Positions 24,199 to 32,722 of a stretch of 33,415 nt of DNA are shown piece after piece (position 1 is the first letter of the stretch; each line of letters opens with the position of its first letter). Both the position numbers and the translations under genes were made by a program. The DNA is taken from the NCBI GenBank assembly GCA_904395865.1, contig CAJFNY010000107.1, positions 1 through 33,415 of the forward strand, in the 5' to 3' direction. Origin of the DNA: an uncultured Oscillospiraceae bacterium (lineage in GTDB: Bacteria > Bacillota > Clostridia > Oscillospirales > Oscillospiraceae). The notes below the pieces were generated by a model. It ran no database searches, had not been told where the DNA came from, and saw only the letters and a list, made by a program, of their open reading frames with translations.

Positions 24199-24702
24199 TC
24201 ATTCTTTCTCCAGCAGCTTCGCCAGCGCGGCGAAGCGGGGGTCGGGCTCCGGGCGGCACTGGCACGGGCCCTCGTTGAGATTCTTGCCGCAGGTGGGGCA
24301 GAGCCCCTTGCAGTCCTCGCGGCAGAGGAGCTTGGAGTCCATGGACAGCACGAACGCCGTCGTCATGATCTCGTCCAGGTCGGCGCTGTCACCGTCCAGG
24401 AGGAACGTCCACGTGTCGGCCTCGTCCTCATTCTCCAGCGAGCGGACGAGGACGGCCTCCACCGGGAAGCAGATGTCCCGCTCGAAGGGGGCGGCGCACC
24501 GGTCGCAGACGCCGTGCAGCCGGGTCTCCAGCGTGCCGGTCAGCACCAGGACGCCGGCGGTGTTCCGCACCTGGCCGCGGCAGCGGACCGGCTCCGTCAC
24601 CGGGCGGCAGCCGCCGAAGGTCTCCTCCCGGAGATCCAGCTCCGTTTCGTAGGGCACCACGCCGCCGGGGCAGTCGCGGATGCCGGACAGGCTCAGCAGC
24701 AT
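24199..24702 (-). CDS. DUF177 family protein (YceD-like)
   Basis: Role not firmly known; members are linked with L32 and with 23S rRNA accumulation in plants and E. coli. The 167 residues have the CDRCAAPF pair in the middle. A second cysteine cluster in the C-terminal half reads CREDCKGLCPTCGKNLN with CQC after it, likely zinc-binding; this is inference. A GTG nine bases upstream is also in frame. The ATG at 24702 is preferred because the AAGGAA upstream is too close to the GTG, but the SD is weak for either. It starts 28 bases after the predicted transcript start. Some genomes fuse or overlap this gene with rpmF; here there is a 71-base gap. Confidence 0.86.
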   Translation of the reverse strand: MLLSLSGIRDCPGGVVPYETELDLREETFGGCRPVTEPVRCRGQVRNTAGVLVLTGTLETRLHGVCDRCAAPFERDICFPVEAVLVRSLENEDEADTWTFLLDGDSADLDEIMTTAFVLSMDSKLLCREDCKGLCPTCGKNLNEGPCQCRPEPDPRFAALAKLLEKE

Positions 24703-24736
24703 GGTTTTCACCCGTTCCTTTCGTCGCGCACGGTTT

Positions 24737-24783
24737 ATTATATGGGATTCCGCGGGGAATGTCAAATACTTTTTTCGAAAAAA
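24737..24783 (-). promoter_or_regulatory. Consensus promoter of yceD-rpmF with AT-rich upstream palindrome
   Basis: Minus-strand -35 TTGACA (24765-24760), 17-base spacer, -10 TATAAT (24742-24737): both hexamers match consensus. Five bases upstream is TTTTTTCGAAAAAA (24770-24783), a 14-base palindrome that may act as an UP element. It is the strongest promoter in the window by sequence. Confidence 0.92.
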
Positions 24784-24955
24784 CGCGGGCGGCAACGCGG
24801 CGTGCGGGTGGCGGCAGCTTTCTGACACGGAGCTGACGCAGATGGGCTATGCCCTTCCCGATGAGCCGTACCGCCGGAGGATTTGCACAGCTGTTCGGTT
24901 TCCCGGGAAAACAGCATTCCTGATGGATGCAGTTTGCGCGCCGTGAAATTCCTGC

Positions 24956-24984
24956 TTGACATTCGCCCGCCGACCGCGCATGAT
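24956..24984 (+). promoter_or_regulatory. Promoter of the RluA-family gene
   Basis: Plus-strand -35 TTGACA (24956-24961), 17-base spacer, -10 CATGAT (24979-24984). The leader is about 31 bases and includes GGGAGG. The 172 bases between this and the palindrome at 24783 hold no gene or signal that I recognise. Confidence 0.82.
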
Positions 24985-25021
24985 GGGGGTAATCAGAAGT
25001 CACAGTTTGGGAGGAAACCCC

Positions 25022-25996
25022 ATGAGAGAGCTCCGTGTGGGCCGCGACGACGCCGGGCAGCGGCTGGACCGGTTCGTGGCAAAAGCCCTGCCCCTGCTGC
25101 CGGCCAGCCTGCTGCAGAAGTACATCCGCCGCAAGCGCATCAAGCTCGGCGGCCGCCCCGCCGCCCGGGACCAGCGGCTCCAGGAGGGCGACGTTCTACA
25201 ATTATATATTAATGACGAGTTCTTCGACCGCCCCCGGGCCGACAACGCCTACCTGACCGTCACGGCCCCGAAGCTGCAGATCGTCTACGAGGATGAGCAC
25301 GTCCTGCTGGTGGACAAGCGGCCCGGCGTGGCCGTCCACCCCCACGACGGGGCCGAGTACGGAAAAACCCTCATCGACCACATTCAGGCGTACCTCTACG
25401 CCAAGGGCGACTGGCGCCCCCGGGACGCCCACAGCTTCACGCCGGCCCTCTGCAACCGGATCGACCGGAACACCGGCGGCATCGTCATCGCCGCCAAGAC
25501 GGCCGAGGCCCTGCGGATCCTCAATGAGAAGATCCGCGCCCGGGAACTGGACAAGCGGTACCTCTGCATCGTCCGCGGCACGCCGAAGCCGCCGGCCGGC
25601 CGGCTCCAGGGGTATCTGTTCAAGGACGCCGTGAAGAACCGCGTCTACGTCACCGAACGGCCTCAGCCCGGCGCCCGGACGGCCGTCACCGAGTACCGCA
25701 CCCTGGCCCGGAAGAACGGCCTCTCGCTGGTGGAGTGCCGCCTCATCACCGGCCGGACCCACCAGATCCGCGCCCAGATGGCGGCCGCCGGCACACCGCT
25801 GCTGGGCGACGGCAAGTACGGCCGCGAGGGCCGCGACGGCCCCAGAAAGTACCAGGCCCTGTGCGCCTACCAGCTGACCTTCACCTTCCCCACCGACGCC
25901 GGCGCCCTCAACTATCTGCGCGGCAGGACGTTCCGGGTGGCCTCGGTGGACTTCGTGGACGAGTATTTCGGCGGGATGGCCGCTGTGACCGTGTAA
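25022..25996 (+). CDS. RluA-family RNA pseudouridine synthase
   Basis: Converts specific uridines in rRNA or tRNA to pseudouridine. The 324 residues have an N-terminal S4-like RNA-binding domain (1-65) and then the RluA catalytic domain with [12 protein letters not shown]-like text ([15 protein letters not shown]). The catalytic Asp148 is in [10 protein letters not shown]; the usual motif HRLDxxTSG is altered (N for H, G for S), as in some Firmicute paralogs. [16 protein letters not shown] and GDGKYG are also kept. The target site is unknown, so no Rlu letter is assigned. The ATG at 25022 has GGGAGG seven bases before. It has its own promoter and ends 26 bases before the potA -35. Confidence 0.93.
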   Translation: MRELRVGRDDAGQRLDRFVAKALPLLPASLLQKYIRRKRIKLGGRPAARDQRLQEGDVLQLYINDEFFDRPRADNAYLTVTAPKLQIVYEDEHVLLVDKRPGVAVHPHDGAEYGKTLIDHIQAYLYAKGDWRPRDAHSFTPALCNRIDRNTGGIVIAAKTAEALRILNEKIRARELDKRYLCIVRGTPKPPAGRLQGYLFKDAVKNRVYVTERPQPGARTAVTEYRTLARKNGLSLVECRLITGRTHQIRAQMAAAGTPLLGDGKYGREGRDGPRKYQALCAYQLTFTFPTDAGALNYLRGRTFRVASVDFVDEYFGGMAAVTV

Positions 25997-26022
25997 AATT
26001 TGCGGAAACTGTCGAACATCCA

Positions 26023-26051
26023 TTGACAACGGCGGCATTCTTCTATATAGT
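26023..26051 (+). promoter_or_regulatory. Promoter of potABCD
   Basis: Plus-strand -35 TTGACA (26023-26028), 17-base spacer, -10 TATAGT (26046-26051). A six-base-pair hairpin GCCCGC-ATCG-GCGGGC (26062-26077) in the leader precedes the SD. No T run follows it, so it is not a terminator. Confidence 0.86.
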
Positions 26052-26097
26052 TCTTTTCAGTGCCCGCATCGGCGGGCCGGAGAAAGGGGGACGACTG

Positions 26098-27219
26098 ATG
26101 GCAAAAGAGCTCATCCGTCTTTCCGGTCTGACCATGACCTTCGAAGACGGGGAGACCGTTCTCAACGGCATCAACCTTTACATCAACGATCAGGAATTTT
26201 TGACACTGCTGGGCCCCAGCGGCTGCGGCAAGACGACGACCCTGCGCATCATCGGCGGTTTTCTCACTCCGACGGCCGGTGATGTGCTTTTTGACGGTCA
26301 GCGCATCAACGACGTTCCGCCCCACCGGCGGAAGATCAACACGGTGTTCCAGCGGTATGCGCTGTTCCCCCACCTGGACGTCTACGACAACGTGGCCTTC
26401 GGCCTGCGCCTGGCCAAGCTGGACGAAAACGAGGTGGACCGGCGGGTCACGGAGATGCTGGAGATCGTCAGCCTCCGGGGCTTCGAAAACCGGAAGGTCA
26501 CGGCCCTCTCCGGCGGTCAGCAGCAGCGCGTGGCCATCGCCCGGGCGCTGGTCAACCGCCCGAAGGTCCTGCTGCTGGACGAGCCACTGGGCGCCCTGGA
26601 CCTGCGGCTCCGCAAGGACATGCAGAATGAGCTCAAGCGCATCCAGCAGGCCATGGGCATCACCTTCATCTACGTCACCCACGACCAGGAGGAAGCCCTG
26701 AGCATGTCCGACACCATCGTCGTCATGGACAAGGGCAACATCCAGCAGATCGGCACGCCCCAGGACATCTACAACGAGCCGAAGAACGCCTTCGTGGCCG
26801 ACTTCATCGGCGAGTCCAACATTCTCGACGGCATCATGCGGGCCGACCGGCTGGTGGAGTTCTTCGGCCGGCAGTTCGCCTGCGTCGACGCGGGCTTCGC
26901 CCCCAACGAGCCGGTGGATGTGGTCATCCGCCCGGAGGACATCGACATCGTCCCGGCCGACCAGGGCCACCTGTGCGGCACCGTCACGTCCGTCACCTTC
27001 AAGGGCGTCCACTACGACGTGATCGTCGACTTCAAGGGCTTCAAGTGGCTGATCCAGACCACCGACTTCCAGCCCGTCGGCTCCCGCATCGGCATCTGCC
27101 TGAACCCGGAGGACATCCACGTCATGCACAAGAGCGAATACTCCGGCCAGTTCGGCGACTACAGCTCCTATTCGGCCGAGTACGACGAGATCGCGGAGGG
27201 CGGGGACGATGAAGAGTAG
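26098..27219 (+). CDS. potA: Spermidine/putrescine ABC transporter ATP-binding protein PotA
   Basis: ATPase of the polyamine importer, facing the cytoplasm. The 373-residue protein has Walker A GPSGCGKT at 39-46, the Q-loop in [12 protein letters not shown], signature LSGGQQQR at 137-144, Walker B LLLDEP at 158-163, and H195 in VTHDQEEA. The C-terminal TOBE-like regulatory domain (about 240-355) has VVIRPEDI, where spermidine is known to inhibit some PotA. The ATG at 26098 has AAAGGGGG seven bases before. It overlaps potB by 11 bases. The potB-potC-potD genes that follow make the substrate assignment stronger than the ATPase alone would. Confidence 0.95.
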   Translation: MAKELIRLSGLTMTFEDGETVLNGINLYINDQEFLTLLGPSGCGKTTTLRIIGGFLTPTAGDVLFDGQRINDVPPHRRKINTVFQRYALFPHLDVYDNVAFGLRLAKLDENEVDRRVTEMLEIVSLRGFENRKVTALSGGQQQRVAIARALVNRPKVLLLDEPLGALDLRLRKDMQNELKRIQQAMGITFIYVTHDQEEALSMSDTIVVMDKGNIQQIGTPQDIYNEPKNAFVADFIGESNILDGIMRADRLVEFFGRQFACVDAGFAPNEPVDVVIRPEDIDIVPADQGHLCGTVTSVTFKGVHYDVIVDFKGFKWLIQTTDFQPVGSRIGICLNPEDIHVMHKSEYSGQFGDYSSYSAEYDEIAEGGDDEE

Positions 27220-28024
27220 GTGGCTCTCCGGGCCGTACATCCTCTGGATGGCCCTGTTTACGCTGATCCCGCTGGGCATCGTCGTGTACTTCGCCTTTAC
27301 CGACGGCGCCGGCGGCTTTACCCTGGCCAACCTGGCCCGGCTGGGGGACTATCTGCCGATCCTGCTGCGCTCGGCGTGGATGAGCCTCGTGGCCAGCGCC
27401 GTCTGCCTGCTGATCGGGTATCCGGTGGCCTACCGGATCGCCCATGCGAAGCCCTCCCGGCAGAAGTTCTACTACCTGCTGGTGATGCTGCCCATGTGCA
27501 TGTCGTTCCTGCTGCGGACGCTGGCCTGGGTGGCCCTGCTGGAGGACACCGGCATCCTCAACAACCTGCTGCGGGCCATCGGCCTCACGCCCCTGCCGCT
27601 GATCCGCAACAGCGGCGCCGTGATCCTGGGCATGGTCTACAACTACCTGCCGTACATGATCATGCCGCTGTACACCGTGCTGGTGAAGCTGGATCCGCGG
27701 CTCATTGAGGCGGCCCAGGACCTGGGCTGCACGCCGCGCCAGGTGTTCACGAAGGTGACGCTGCCGCTGAGCGTCCCGGGCATCGTCTCGGGGCTGACGA
27801 TGGTGTTCGTCCCGGCCGTCTCCACGTTCTACATCACCCAGAAGCTGGGCAGCCCCGGCTCGGTGCTCATCGGCGACGTGATCGAATCCCAGTTCAAGGC
27901 CGCGTACAACCCCAACCTGGGCGCGGCCATCTCGCTGGTGCTCATGGCGCTGGTGTTTCTCTGCGTCGGGCTGATGAACCGGTTCTCCGGCTCCGACGGT
28001 GAGGAGGGGGTGGCCACGCTGTGA
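27209..28024 (+). CDS. potB: Polyamine ABC transporter permease PotB
   Basis: Inner membrane channel subunit of the polyamine importer, 271 residues with about six transmembrane helices (near 8-28, 52-76, 88-112, 135-158, 190-210 and 240-258). The EAA loop that contacts PotA is [22 protein letters not shown]. Typical PotB text [14 protein letters not shown] occurs near 95-108. The ATG at 27209 lies inside the end of potA with GGAGGGCGGGG upstream, so coupling is likely. The stop overlaps the potC start in GTGA. Confidence 0.95.
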   Translation: MKSRWLSGPYILWMALFTLIPLGIVVYFAFTDGAGGFTLANLARLGDYLPILLRSAWMSLVASAVCLLIGYPVAYRIAHAKPSRQKFYYLLVMLPMCMSFLLRTLAWVALLEDTGILNNLLRAIGLTPLPLIRNSGAVILGMVYNYLPYMIMPLYTVLVKLDPRLIEAAQDLGCTPRQVFTKVTLPLSVPGIVSGLTMVFVPAVSTFYITQKLGSPGSVLIGDVIESQFKAAYNPNLGAAISLVLMALVFLCVGLMNRFSGSDGEEGVATL

Positions 28025-28854
28025 GACGGTTTACGAAGATCTTTACGGTGCTGGTGTTCATCTTCCTGTATATCCCCATGATCCTGCTGGTGGTGTCCTC
28101 ATTCAACCGCGGCAGCGACATGGCCGTGTGGCAGGGCTTCACCTTTTCCCAGTACGGCGAGCTCTTCCGGGACGACAGCCTGCTGCGCCTGCTGGGCAAC
28201 TCGGTGCTGGTGGCCGTCCTCTCCAGCCTCGCTGCCACGGTGCTGGGCACCGCCGCCGCCCTGGGCATCCACAACATGCGCGGCCGCATGCGCCGGCTGG
28301 TGATGCAGGTGACGAACATCCCCATGACGAACCCCGAGATCGTCACCGGCGTCAGCCTGGCGCTGCTCTTCGCCTTCGTGGGGACGGTGCTGAAGATCCA
28401 CTCGATCCTCGGCTTCTGGACGCTGCTGATCGCGCACATCACGTTCAACCTTCCGTACGTCATCCTCTCGGTCATGCCGAAGCTGAGCCAGATGGACCCG
28501 GACCTGGCCGAGGCGGCCCTGGACCTGGGCTGCACGCCGTTCCAGGCGTTCACGAAGGTCGTCCTCCACGAGATCCTGCCGGGCGTCGTCTCCGGCGCGC
28601 TGATGGCCTTCACCATGAGCCTGGATGACTTCGTCATCAGCTACTTCGTCACCGGCTCCACGTTCGTGACGCTGCCGGTGGAGATCTACAACTACACGAA
28701 AAAGCCCATCCAGCCGAAGATCTACGCGCTGTTCACGCTGATGTTCGCGGTGATTCTGCTGCTGATGGTCGTCATGAATCTGCTCCAGGCCCGGGACTCC
28801 AAGGCCCGCCGCGCCCGGACGAGACTGAATCAAAGGAGGGAGCCTTCCCCTTGA
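28021..28854 (+). CDS. potC: Polyamine ABC transporter permease PotC
   Basis: Second channel subunit, 277 residues and about six helices, of the PotC type with the N-terminal FLYIPMILLVVSSFNRG and EAALDLGCTPFQAFTKVVL as the EAA loop. The later MAFTMSLDDFVISYFVTG is a PotC hallmark. The start is GTG at 28021, in the GTGA overlap with the potB stop, with GAGGAGGGGG ten bases upstream. Its last codons overlap the potD start. The C-terminal tail is Arg-rich (ARRARTRLNQRRE) and probably stays in the cytoplasm. Confidence 0.95.
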   Translation: MRRFTKIFTVLVFIFLYIPMILLVVSSFNRGSDMAVWQGFTFSQYGELFRDDSLLRLLGNSVLVAVLSSLAATVLGTAAALGIHNMRGRMRRLVMQVTNIPMTNPEIVTGVSLALLFAFVGTVLKIHSILGFWTLLIAHITFNLPYVILSVMPKLSQMDPDLAEAALDLGCTPFQAFTKVVLHEILPGVVSGALMAFTMSLDDFVISYFVTGSTFVTLPVEIYNYTKKPIQPKIYALFTLMFAVILLLMVVMNLLQARDSKARRARTRLNQRREPSP

Positions 28855-30038
28855 AGAAATCATTCCGCATCCTGGCCGTCCTTCTGCTGGCGGCCGTGCT
28901 CCTGCCGGCCGTTCCGGCCCGTGCCGCTGAGGCCGGCGGCTCCATCAACGTCTACAACTGGGGCCAGTACATCTCCGACGGCACCGGCGGCACGCTGGAC
29001 GTCATCGCCGCCTTCGAGGAGGCCACCGGCATCCAGGTCAACTACACCACGTACGACACCAACGAGACCATGTACACGAAGCTCAAGACCGGCGGCTCCA
29101 GCTACGACGTCATCATCCCGTCGGACTACATGATCGGCCGGCTCATCGCCGAGGACATGCTGGAGCCCCTGAACTTCGACAACATCCCCAACTACCAGTA
29201 CGTGGACGAGTCGTTCAGGAACCAGGCGTACGACCCGGACAACACCTACTCCGTCCCGTACACCTGGGGCACCGTCGGCATCATCTACAACACGAAGTAC
29301 GTGGATGAAGTCACCAGCTGGGAGGCCCTGTGGGACGAGGCGTACGCCGACAAGATTCTCATGTTCGACAACAACCGCGACGCCTTCGCCATCGCCCAGC
29401 TGCTGCTGGGCCACAGCCTCAACACCGAGGATCAGGCGGACTTTGAGGCCGAGGCCGACCTGCTGCGGGAGCAGAAGCCCCTGGTGCAGCAGTACGTGAT
29501 GGACCAGATCTTCTCGAAGATGGAGCGCGAGGAGGCGTGGATCGCCCCATACTACGCCGGCGACTACCTGACCATGTACGCCGAGAACGACGCGCTGGCC
29601 TTCAGCCATCCGGAGGAGGGCTTCAACCTGTTCATCGACGCCATGTGCATCCCCAAGGGCTGCACCAACAAGGCCGGCGCCGAGGCGTTCATCAACTTCC
29701 TGTGCGACCCGGAGATCTCGGGCCAGAATCTGGACGCGCTGGGCTACTCCACCCCCATCTCCGCGGCCAAGGAGTACATGGACCCGGAGACGGCCGCCAG
29801 CCCGGTGGCGTACCCGGACGAGGCGACGCTCGCCCGCGGCCAGGCGTTCTCGGCCCTGTCCAACGACGCAACACAGCGGATGGACGCGCTGTGGCTGGAC
29901 GTCAAGACCGGCGGCAGCAATACGACGGTCTATCTTGTGGCCGGTGCCGCCGCAGTCGTGGTGCTGGTGGCACTGCTGGTGTTCCTGCAGGCCCGCCGGA
30001 AGCGCCGCAAGGCCCGCCGCGGCAGCAGCCGGGCGTAA
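28851..30038 (+). CDS. potD: Polyamine-binding protein PotD with C-terminal membrane anchor
   Basis: Extracytoplasmic solute-binding protein that delivers putrescine or spermidine to PotBC. The 395-residue protein has a signal peptide (KK at 2-3, hydrophobic 7-21, likely cut near the ARA-AEA at 23-28). No lipobox Cys is present at the cleavage site. The binding domain begins NVYNWGQYISD and has YDTNETMYTKLKTG and PSDYM as in E. coli PotD. A hydrophobic helix at about 359-379 and a strongly basic tail (QARRKRRKARRG) end the protein. It is therefore probably anchored at the C-terminus. The start is TTG at 28851 in a TTGA overlap with potC and with AGGAGGG ten bases before. A strong terminator follows. 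Confidence 0.94.
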   Translation: MKKSFRILAVLLLAAVLLPAVPARAAEAGGSINVYNWGQYISDGTGGTLDVIAAFEEATGIQVNYTTYDTNETMYTKLKTGGSSYDVIIPSDYMIGRLIAEDMLEPLNFDNIPNYQYVDESFRNQAYDPDNTYSVPYTWGTVGIIYNTKYVDEVTSWEALWDEAYADKILMFDNNRDAFAIAQLLLGHSLNTEDQADFEAEADLLREQKPLVQQYVMDQIFSKMEREEAWIAPYYAGDYLTMYAENDALAFSHPEEGFNLFIDAMCIPKGCTNKAGAEAFINFLCDPEISGQNLDALGYSTPISAAKEYMDPETAASPVAYPDEATLARGQAFSALSNDATQRMDALWLDVKTGGSNTTVYLVAGAAAVVVLVALLVFLQARRKRRKARRGSSRA

Positions 30039-30046
30039 ACAATCTG

Positions 30047-30082
30047 CCCCGCCCCCGTTTTTGCAGCGGGGGCGGGGTTTTT
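30047..30082 (+). terminator. Terminator of potABCD
   Basis: Eleven-base GC stem (CCCCGCCCCCG at 30047-30057 and its complement at 30067-30077) with a nine-base loop, then TTTTT. It begins nine bases after the potD stop. Confidence 0.95.
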
Positions 30083-30104
30083 ATGCGGAGGACGCGCCGC
30101 CGGC

Positions 30105-31133
30105 CTAGATCAGCCACCGCCGCACCCAGGGTATGCGCCGCAGCACCAGCCAAACCAGGAACGACGGCGCCAGCACGGCAAGCGTCCCCACCGGGATCGA
30201 CACCAGCCGGGGCACGGGGAGGCGCAGAAGCAGCGGCATCGCCACCCGAACGAAGAAGATGTGAACGAGATAGATGCAGAACGAAGCGCGCCCCAGATCC
30301 TGGACGAATCGGGCGCCCCGGCGCGGGGCGCGGGCGCGGATACACAGGCTGAACGCGCCGGCAGCCATGGCCGCCGCACCGGGGCTCATGCCCTGCTGCA
30401 GCGTCAGCACGGTGCTCCCCGCGGCGGCCGAGAGGCCCCAGGTGCCGAAATACGTCAGCAGCAAACCGCCGGCGAACGCGCCCCATGCCGCGGCCCCGGG
30501 CAGCGGCCTGCGGCGGAGCGCACACCCCAGCAGCGCGTAGCCGGAGGCCGCCCACGCCATGTTCAGCATCCACTGGACGGGTATGCCGCGGAGCAGCGTA
30601 AACGGCCAAAAGCCCCGGACCGTCGGATACACAATGCCCAGCAGGAACCAGATGCCCAGGGCGTACCACAGCTCCGCCTCCCGCTTCGGAACCGTCAGCA
30701 GCCGGAGCAGCGGCAGCAGGGCGTACACCAGCAGGGCGATGTGGAGGTAGTAGAGGTGAAACTCCTGATCCAGCAGCAGCACTTTCTTCATCCCCTGCCA
30801 CAGGGCAGCTGCCGACAGCTGCCCGGAAACGACGAGACCGTACACCATGTAAAGCATCGCCCAGAAATACATGGCCGCCGCAAGCCGCGGCAGACTGCGC
30901 CCCCAGAGCTTCCGCAGCGTCATCGGCCGCTCCGGCGGCAGCTGCAGCGCGCCGGTACACATCAGGAACAGCGGCACGCACATCCGCGCCGGCGATGCCC
31001 AGCACTGGGTCTGAAGCCACTGGGGAACGCCGAAACCATCGCCGAAGTTGGCGGAAACGTGCGTCACGACCACCCCCGTCACTGCCACGGCCTTGACCAG
31101 ATCCATCCCGTATTCACGGCGGTTCCCATCCAT
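30105..31133 (-). CDS. Acyltransferase family 3 membrane protein
   Basis: Predicted O-acyltransferase that modifies an extracytoplasmic sugar or polymer; the substrate is unknown. The 342 residues have about ten hydrophobic segments. The N-terminus (MDLVKAVAVTGVVVTHVSANFG) carries the TH25 in the position of the family's conserved His, and PLFLMCTGAL follows, as in PF01757 proteins. The C-terminus ends in LGRASFCIYLVHIFFVRV and a basic tail. The frame is open further upstream, but the ATG at 31133 has GGGAGG seven bases before it, and the longer part crosses a terminator. It stands alone between potD and era. No clear promoter is seen; a TTGACG and a TGTAAGAT upstream are spaced too far apart. 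Confidence 0.85.
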   Translation of the reverse strand: MDGNRREYGMDLVKAVAVTGVVVTHVSANFGDGFGVPQWLQTQCWASPARMCVPLFLMCTGALQLPPERPMTLRKLWGRSLPRLAAAMYFWAMLYMVYGLVVSGQLSAAALWQGMKKVLLLDQEFHLYYLHIALLVYALLPLLRLLTVPKREAELWYALGIWFLLGIVYPTVRGFWPFTLLRGIPVQWMLNMAWAASGYALLGCALRRRPLPGAAAWGAFAGGLLLTYFGTWGLSAAAGSTVLTLQQGMSPGAAAMAAGAFSLCIRARAPRRGARFVQDLGRASFCIYLVHIFFVRVAMPLLLRLPVPRLVSIPVGTLAVLAPSFLVWLVLRRIPWVRRWLI

Positions 31134-31218
31134 AGAAGCGCCTCCCTTCTCTTTCGGGAACATCTTACACCGTGAATCGGCGCAATTTTCCGTCAATTGA
31201 CCGGTGGCCCGCGGGCAT

Positions 31219-31251
31219 AAAAAGAGGGCCTTGGATGGCTCCAAGACCCTC
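31219..31251 (-). terminator. Terminator of phoH-ybeY-era
   Basis: Minus-strand stem of 11-base arms (31251-31241 and 31234-31224, one mismatch) with a six-base loop, followed by TTTTT (31223-31219). It begins 67 bases after the era stop and lies in the space upstream of the acyltransferase gene. Confidence 0.88.
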
Positions 31252-31317
31252 AAAAATACGATGGGATGCCGCCGGAGTGCGCGTCAGGATTCGTGCGACA
31301 GGCGGTGCGTTTTCTAA

Positions 31318-32205
31318 TTAATTGTCACAGTCAAAGCCGAAGCTGTGAATCAGGTTCACATTGTCGCGCCAGTTTTCCTTGACCTTGACCCAGGTCTGCA
31401 GGTAGACCTTCGTCCCCAGGAAGCGCTCGCAGTCCTCCCGGGCCATGGTGCTGATCTTCTTGAGCATGGCGCCGTGCTTCCCGATGATGATGCCCTTGTG
31501 GCTGACCTTCTCGCAGTAGATCGTCGCGTCCACGTCCACGATGCCGTCGTCCCGCTCCGAGAACTTCGTGATCTCCACGGCAGTGCCGTGGGGGATCTCC
31601 TTGTCCAGGCACCACAGCAGCTTCTCCCGGACGATCTCCGCCACCAGCTGCCGGTCCGGCTGGTCGGTAATCATGCCGTCGGGGAACAGCTGCGGCCCCG
31701 GCTGGGCGAAGCGCGCCGCCTCGTCCAGCAGCGCATCCACGCCGTCGCCGGTCCTGGCCGAGATGGGCACCACGGCCGCAAAGTCGAACGCCCGGCGGTA
31801 CACGTCGATGACCGGCAGAAGCGCCTCCTTTTCCACCGTATCGATCTTGTTGAGGACGAGCACCACCGGCGCGCCGCCCCGCAGCTGCTCCAGCAGCGCC
31901 TGCTCCTGGGCGCCCACGTTGGGGATCGGCTCGGCCAGCAGCAGCACCGCGTCCACGTCGGCCACCGACTGGCGCACCACGTCCACCATGTAGTCCCCCA
32001 GCCGCGTCCGCGGCCGGTGGTATCCCGGCGTATCCAGGAACACCAGCTGGGTCTCCCCCCGGTTCACGACGCCGCAGATGCGGTTGCGCGTCGTCTGGGG
32101 CTTGTTGGAGACGATGGCTACCTTCTCCCCCACCAGGCGGTTGAGCAGCGTCGACTTGCCCACGTTGGGCCGGCCGGCGATCGTAATCATTGCAGAGCTT
32201 GTCAT
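31318..32205 (-). CDS. era: Ribosome-assembly GTPase Era
   Basis: GTPase that binds the 3' end of 16S rRNA during 30S maturation. The 295 residues have G1 GRPNVGKS at 11-18, G2 region PQTTRNR, G3 DTPG, G4 NKID, and a C-terminal KH domain with KVSHKGIIIGKHGAML. The ATG at 32205 follows GAGGAGG. The gene lies 13 bases after ybeY. In many Firmicutes recO and dgkA or cdd lie beside it; here an acyltransferase on the same strand comes next, after a terminator, and recO is not in the window. Both YbeY and Era act on 16S rRNA, which explains their pairing. Confidence 0.97.
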   Translation of the reverse strand: MTSSAMITIAGRPNVGKSTLLNRLVGEKVAIVSNKPQTTRNRICGVVNRGETQLVFLDTPGYHRPRTRLGDYMVDVVRQSVADVDAVLLLAEPIPNVGAQEQALLEQLRGGAPVVLVLNKIDTVEKEALLPVIDVYRRAFDFAAVVPISARTGDGVDALLDEAARFAQPGPQLFPDGMITDQPDRQLVAEIVREKLLWCLDKEIPHGTAVEITKFSERDDGIVDVDATIYCEKVSHKGIIIGKHGAMLKKISTMAREDCERFLGTKVYLQTWVKVKENWRDNVNLIHSFGFDCDN

Positions 32206-32218
32206 GGTCGCTTCCTCC

Positions 32219-32722
32219 TCATCTCGGCAGCGCCAGGCCGGCGAGGATCGCCTCCTCCCGGGCGCGCATCTGCCGCTTCATCGGTCCCTCGTCCAGGTGG
32301 TCGTAGCCCAGCAGGTGGAGCACCGAGTGGATCGTCAGGTAGCCGGCCTCCCGGCGGAGGCTGTGGCCGTACTCCCGGGCCTGGGCCGCAGCCCGCTCCA
32401 GGCTCAGGACCATGTCCCCCAGCGGCAGCAGCCCCGTCTCCGGGTCGATGTCCGCCGAGACGTCGGCCGGGAAAGCCCCGGGCGTGAACTCGAACATGGG
32501 GAACGACAGCACGTCGGTGGGCCTGTCCACCCCGCGGGTCCGGCGGTTGATGGCCCGGATGGCCGCATCGTCCGTCAGCAGGACGTTGATCTCGCAGGGC
32601 ACGGTGACGCCCTCGGCGTCCAGCGCCGCGGTGATGCAGTGCCGCAGATGGCGGCCCAGGCCGGCCCGGCGGACGGCGCTGCCCTCGAAGCGGAGGGAGA
32701 TCCGGTGTTGCATGGGCTTCAC
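32219..32722 (-). CDS. ybeY: Endoribonuclease YbeY
   Basis: Zinc metalloribonuclease for 16S rRNA 3'-end maturation and ribosome quality control. The 167 residues have the zinc site H132-x3-H136-x5-H142 in [11 protein letters not shown], and [10 protein letters not shown] and GDMVLS before it. The start is GTG at 32722, in a GTGA overlap with the phoH stop. An ATG three codons later (32713) is possible, since neither has a strong SD; coupling to phoH favours the GTG. The phoH-ybeY-era order is a standard Firmicute cluster. Confidence 0.94.
   Translation of the reverse strand: MKPMQHRISLRFEGSAVRRAGLGRHLRHCITAALDAEGVTVPCEINVLLTDDAAIRAINRRTRGVDRPTDVLSFPMFEFTPGAFPADVSADIDPETGLLPLGDMVLSLERAAAQAREYGHSLRREAGYLTIHSVLHLLGYDHLDEGPMKRQMRAREEAILAGLALPR

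Noticed and set aside
24786-24945. Small open frame of about 34 codons on the plus strand before the RluA-family gene (MGYALPDEPYRRR...)
   Set aside because: No SD, no promoter and no similarity that I recognise; it probably occurs by chance in GC-rich DNA.
31141-31200. Promoter for the acyltransferase gene from TTGACG and TGTAAG
   Set aside because: The spacer is 21 bases, too long for a sigma-A promoter.
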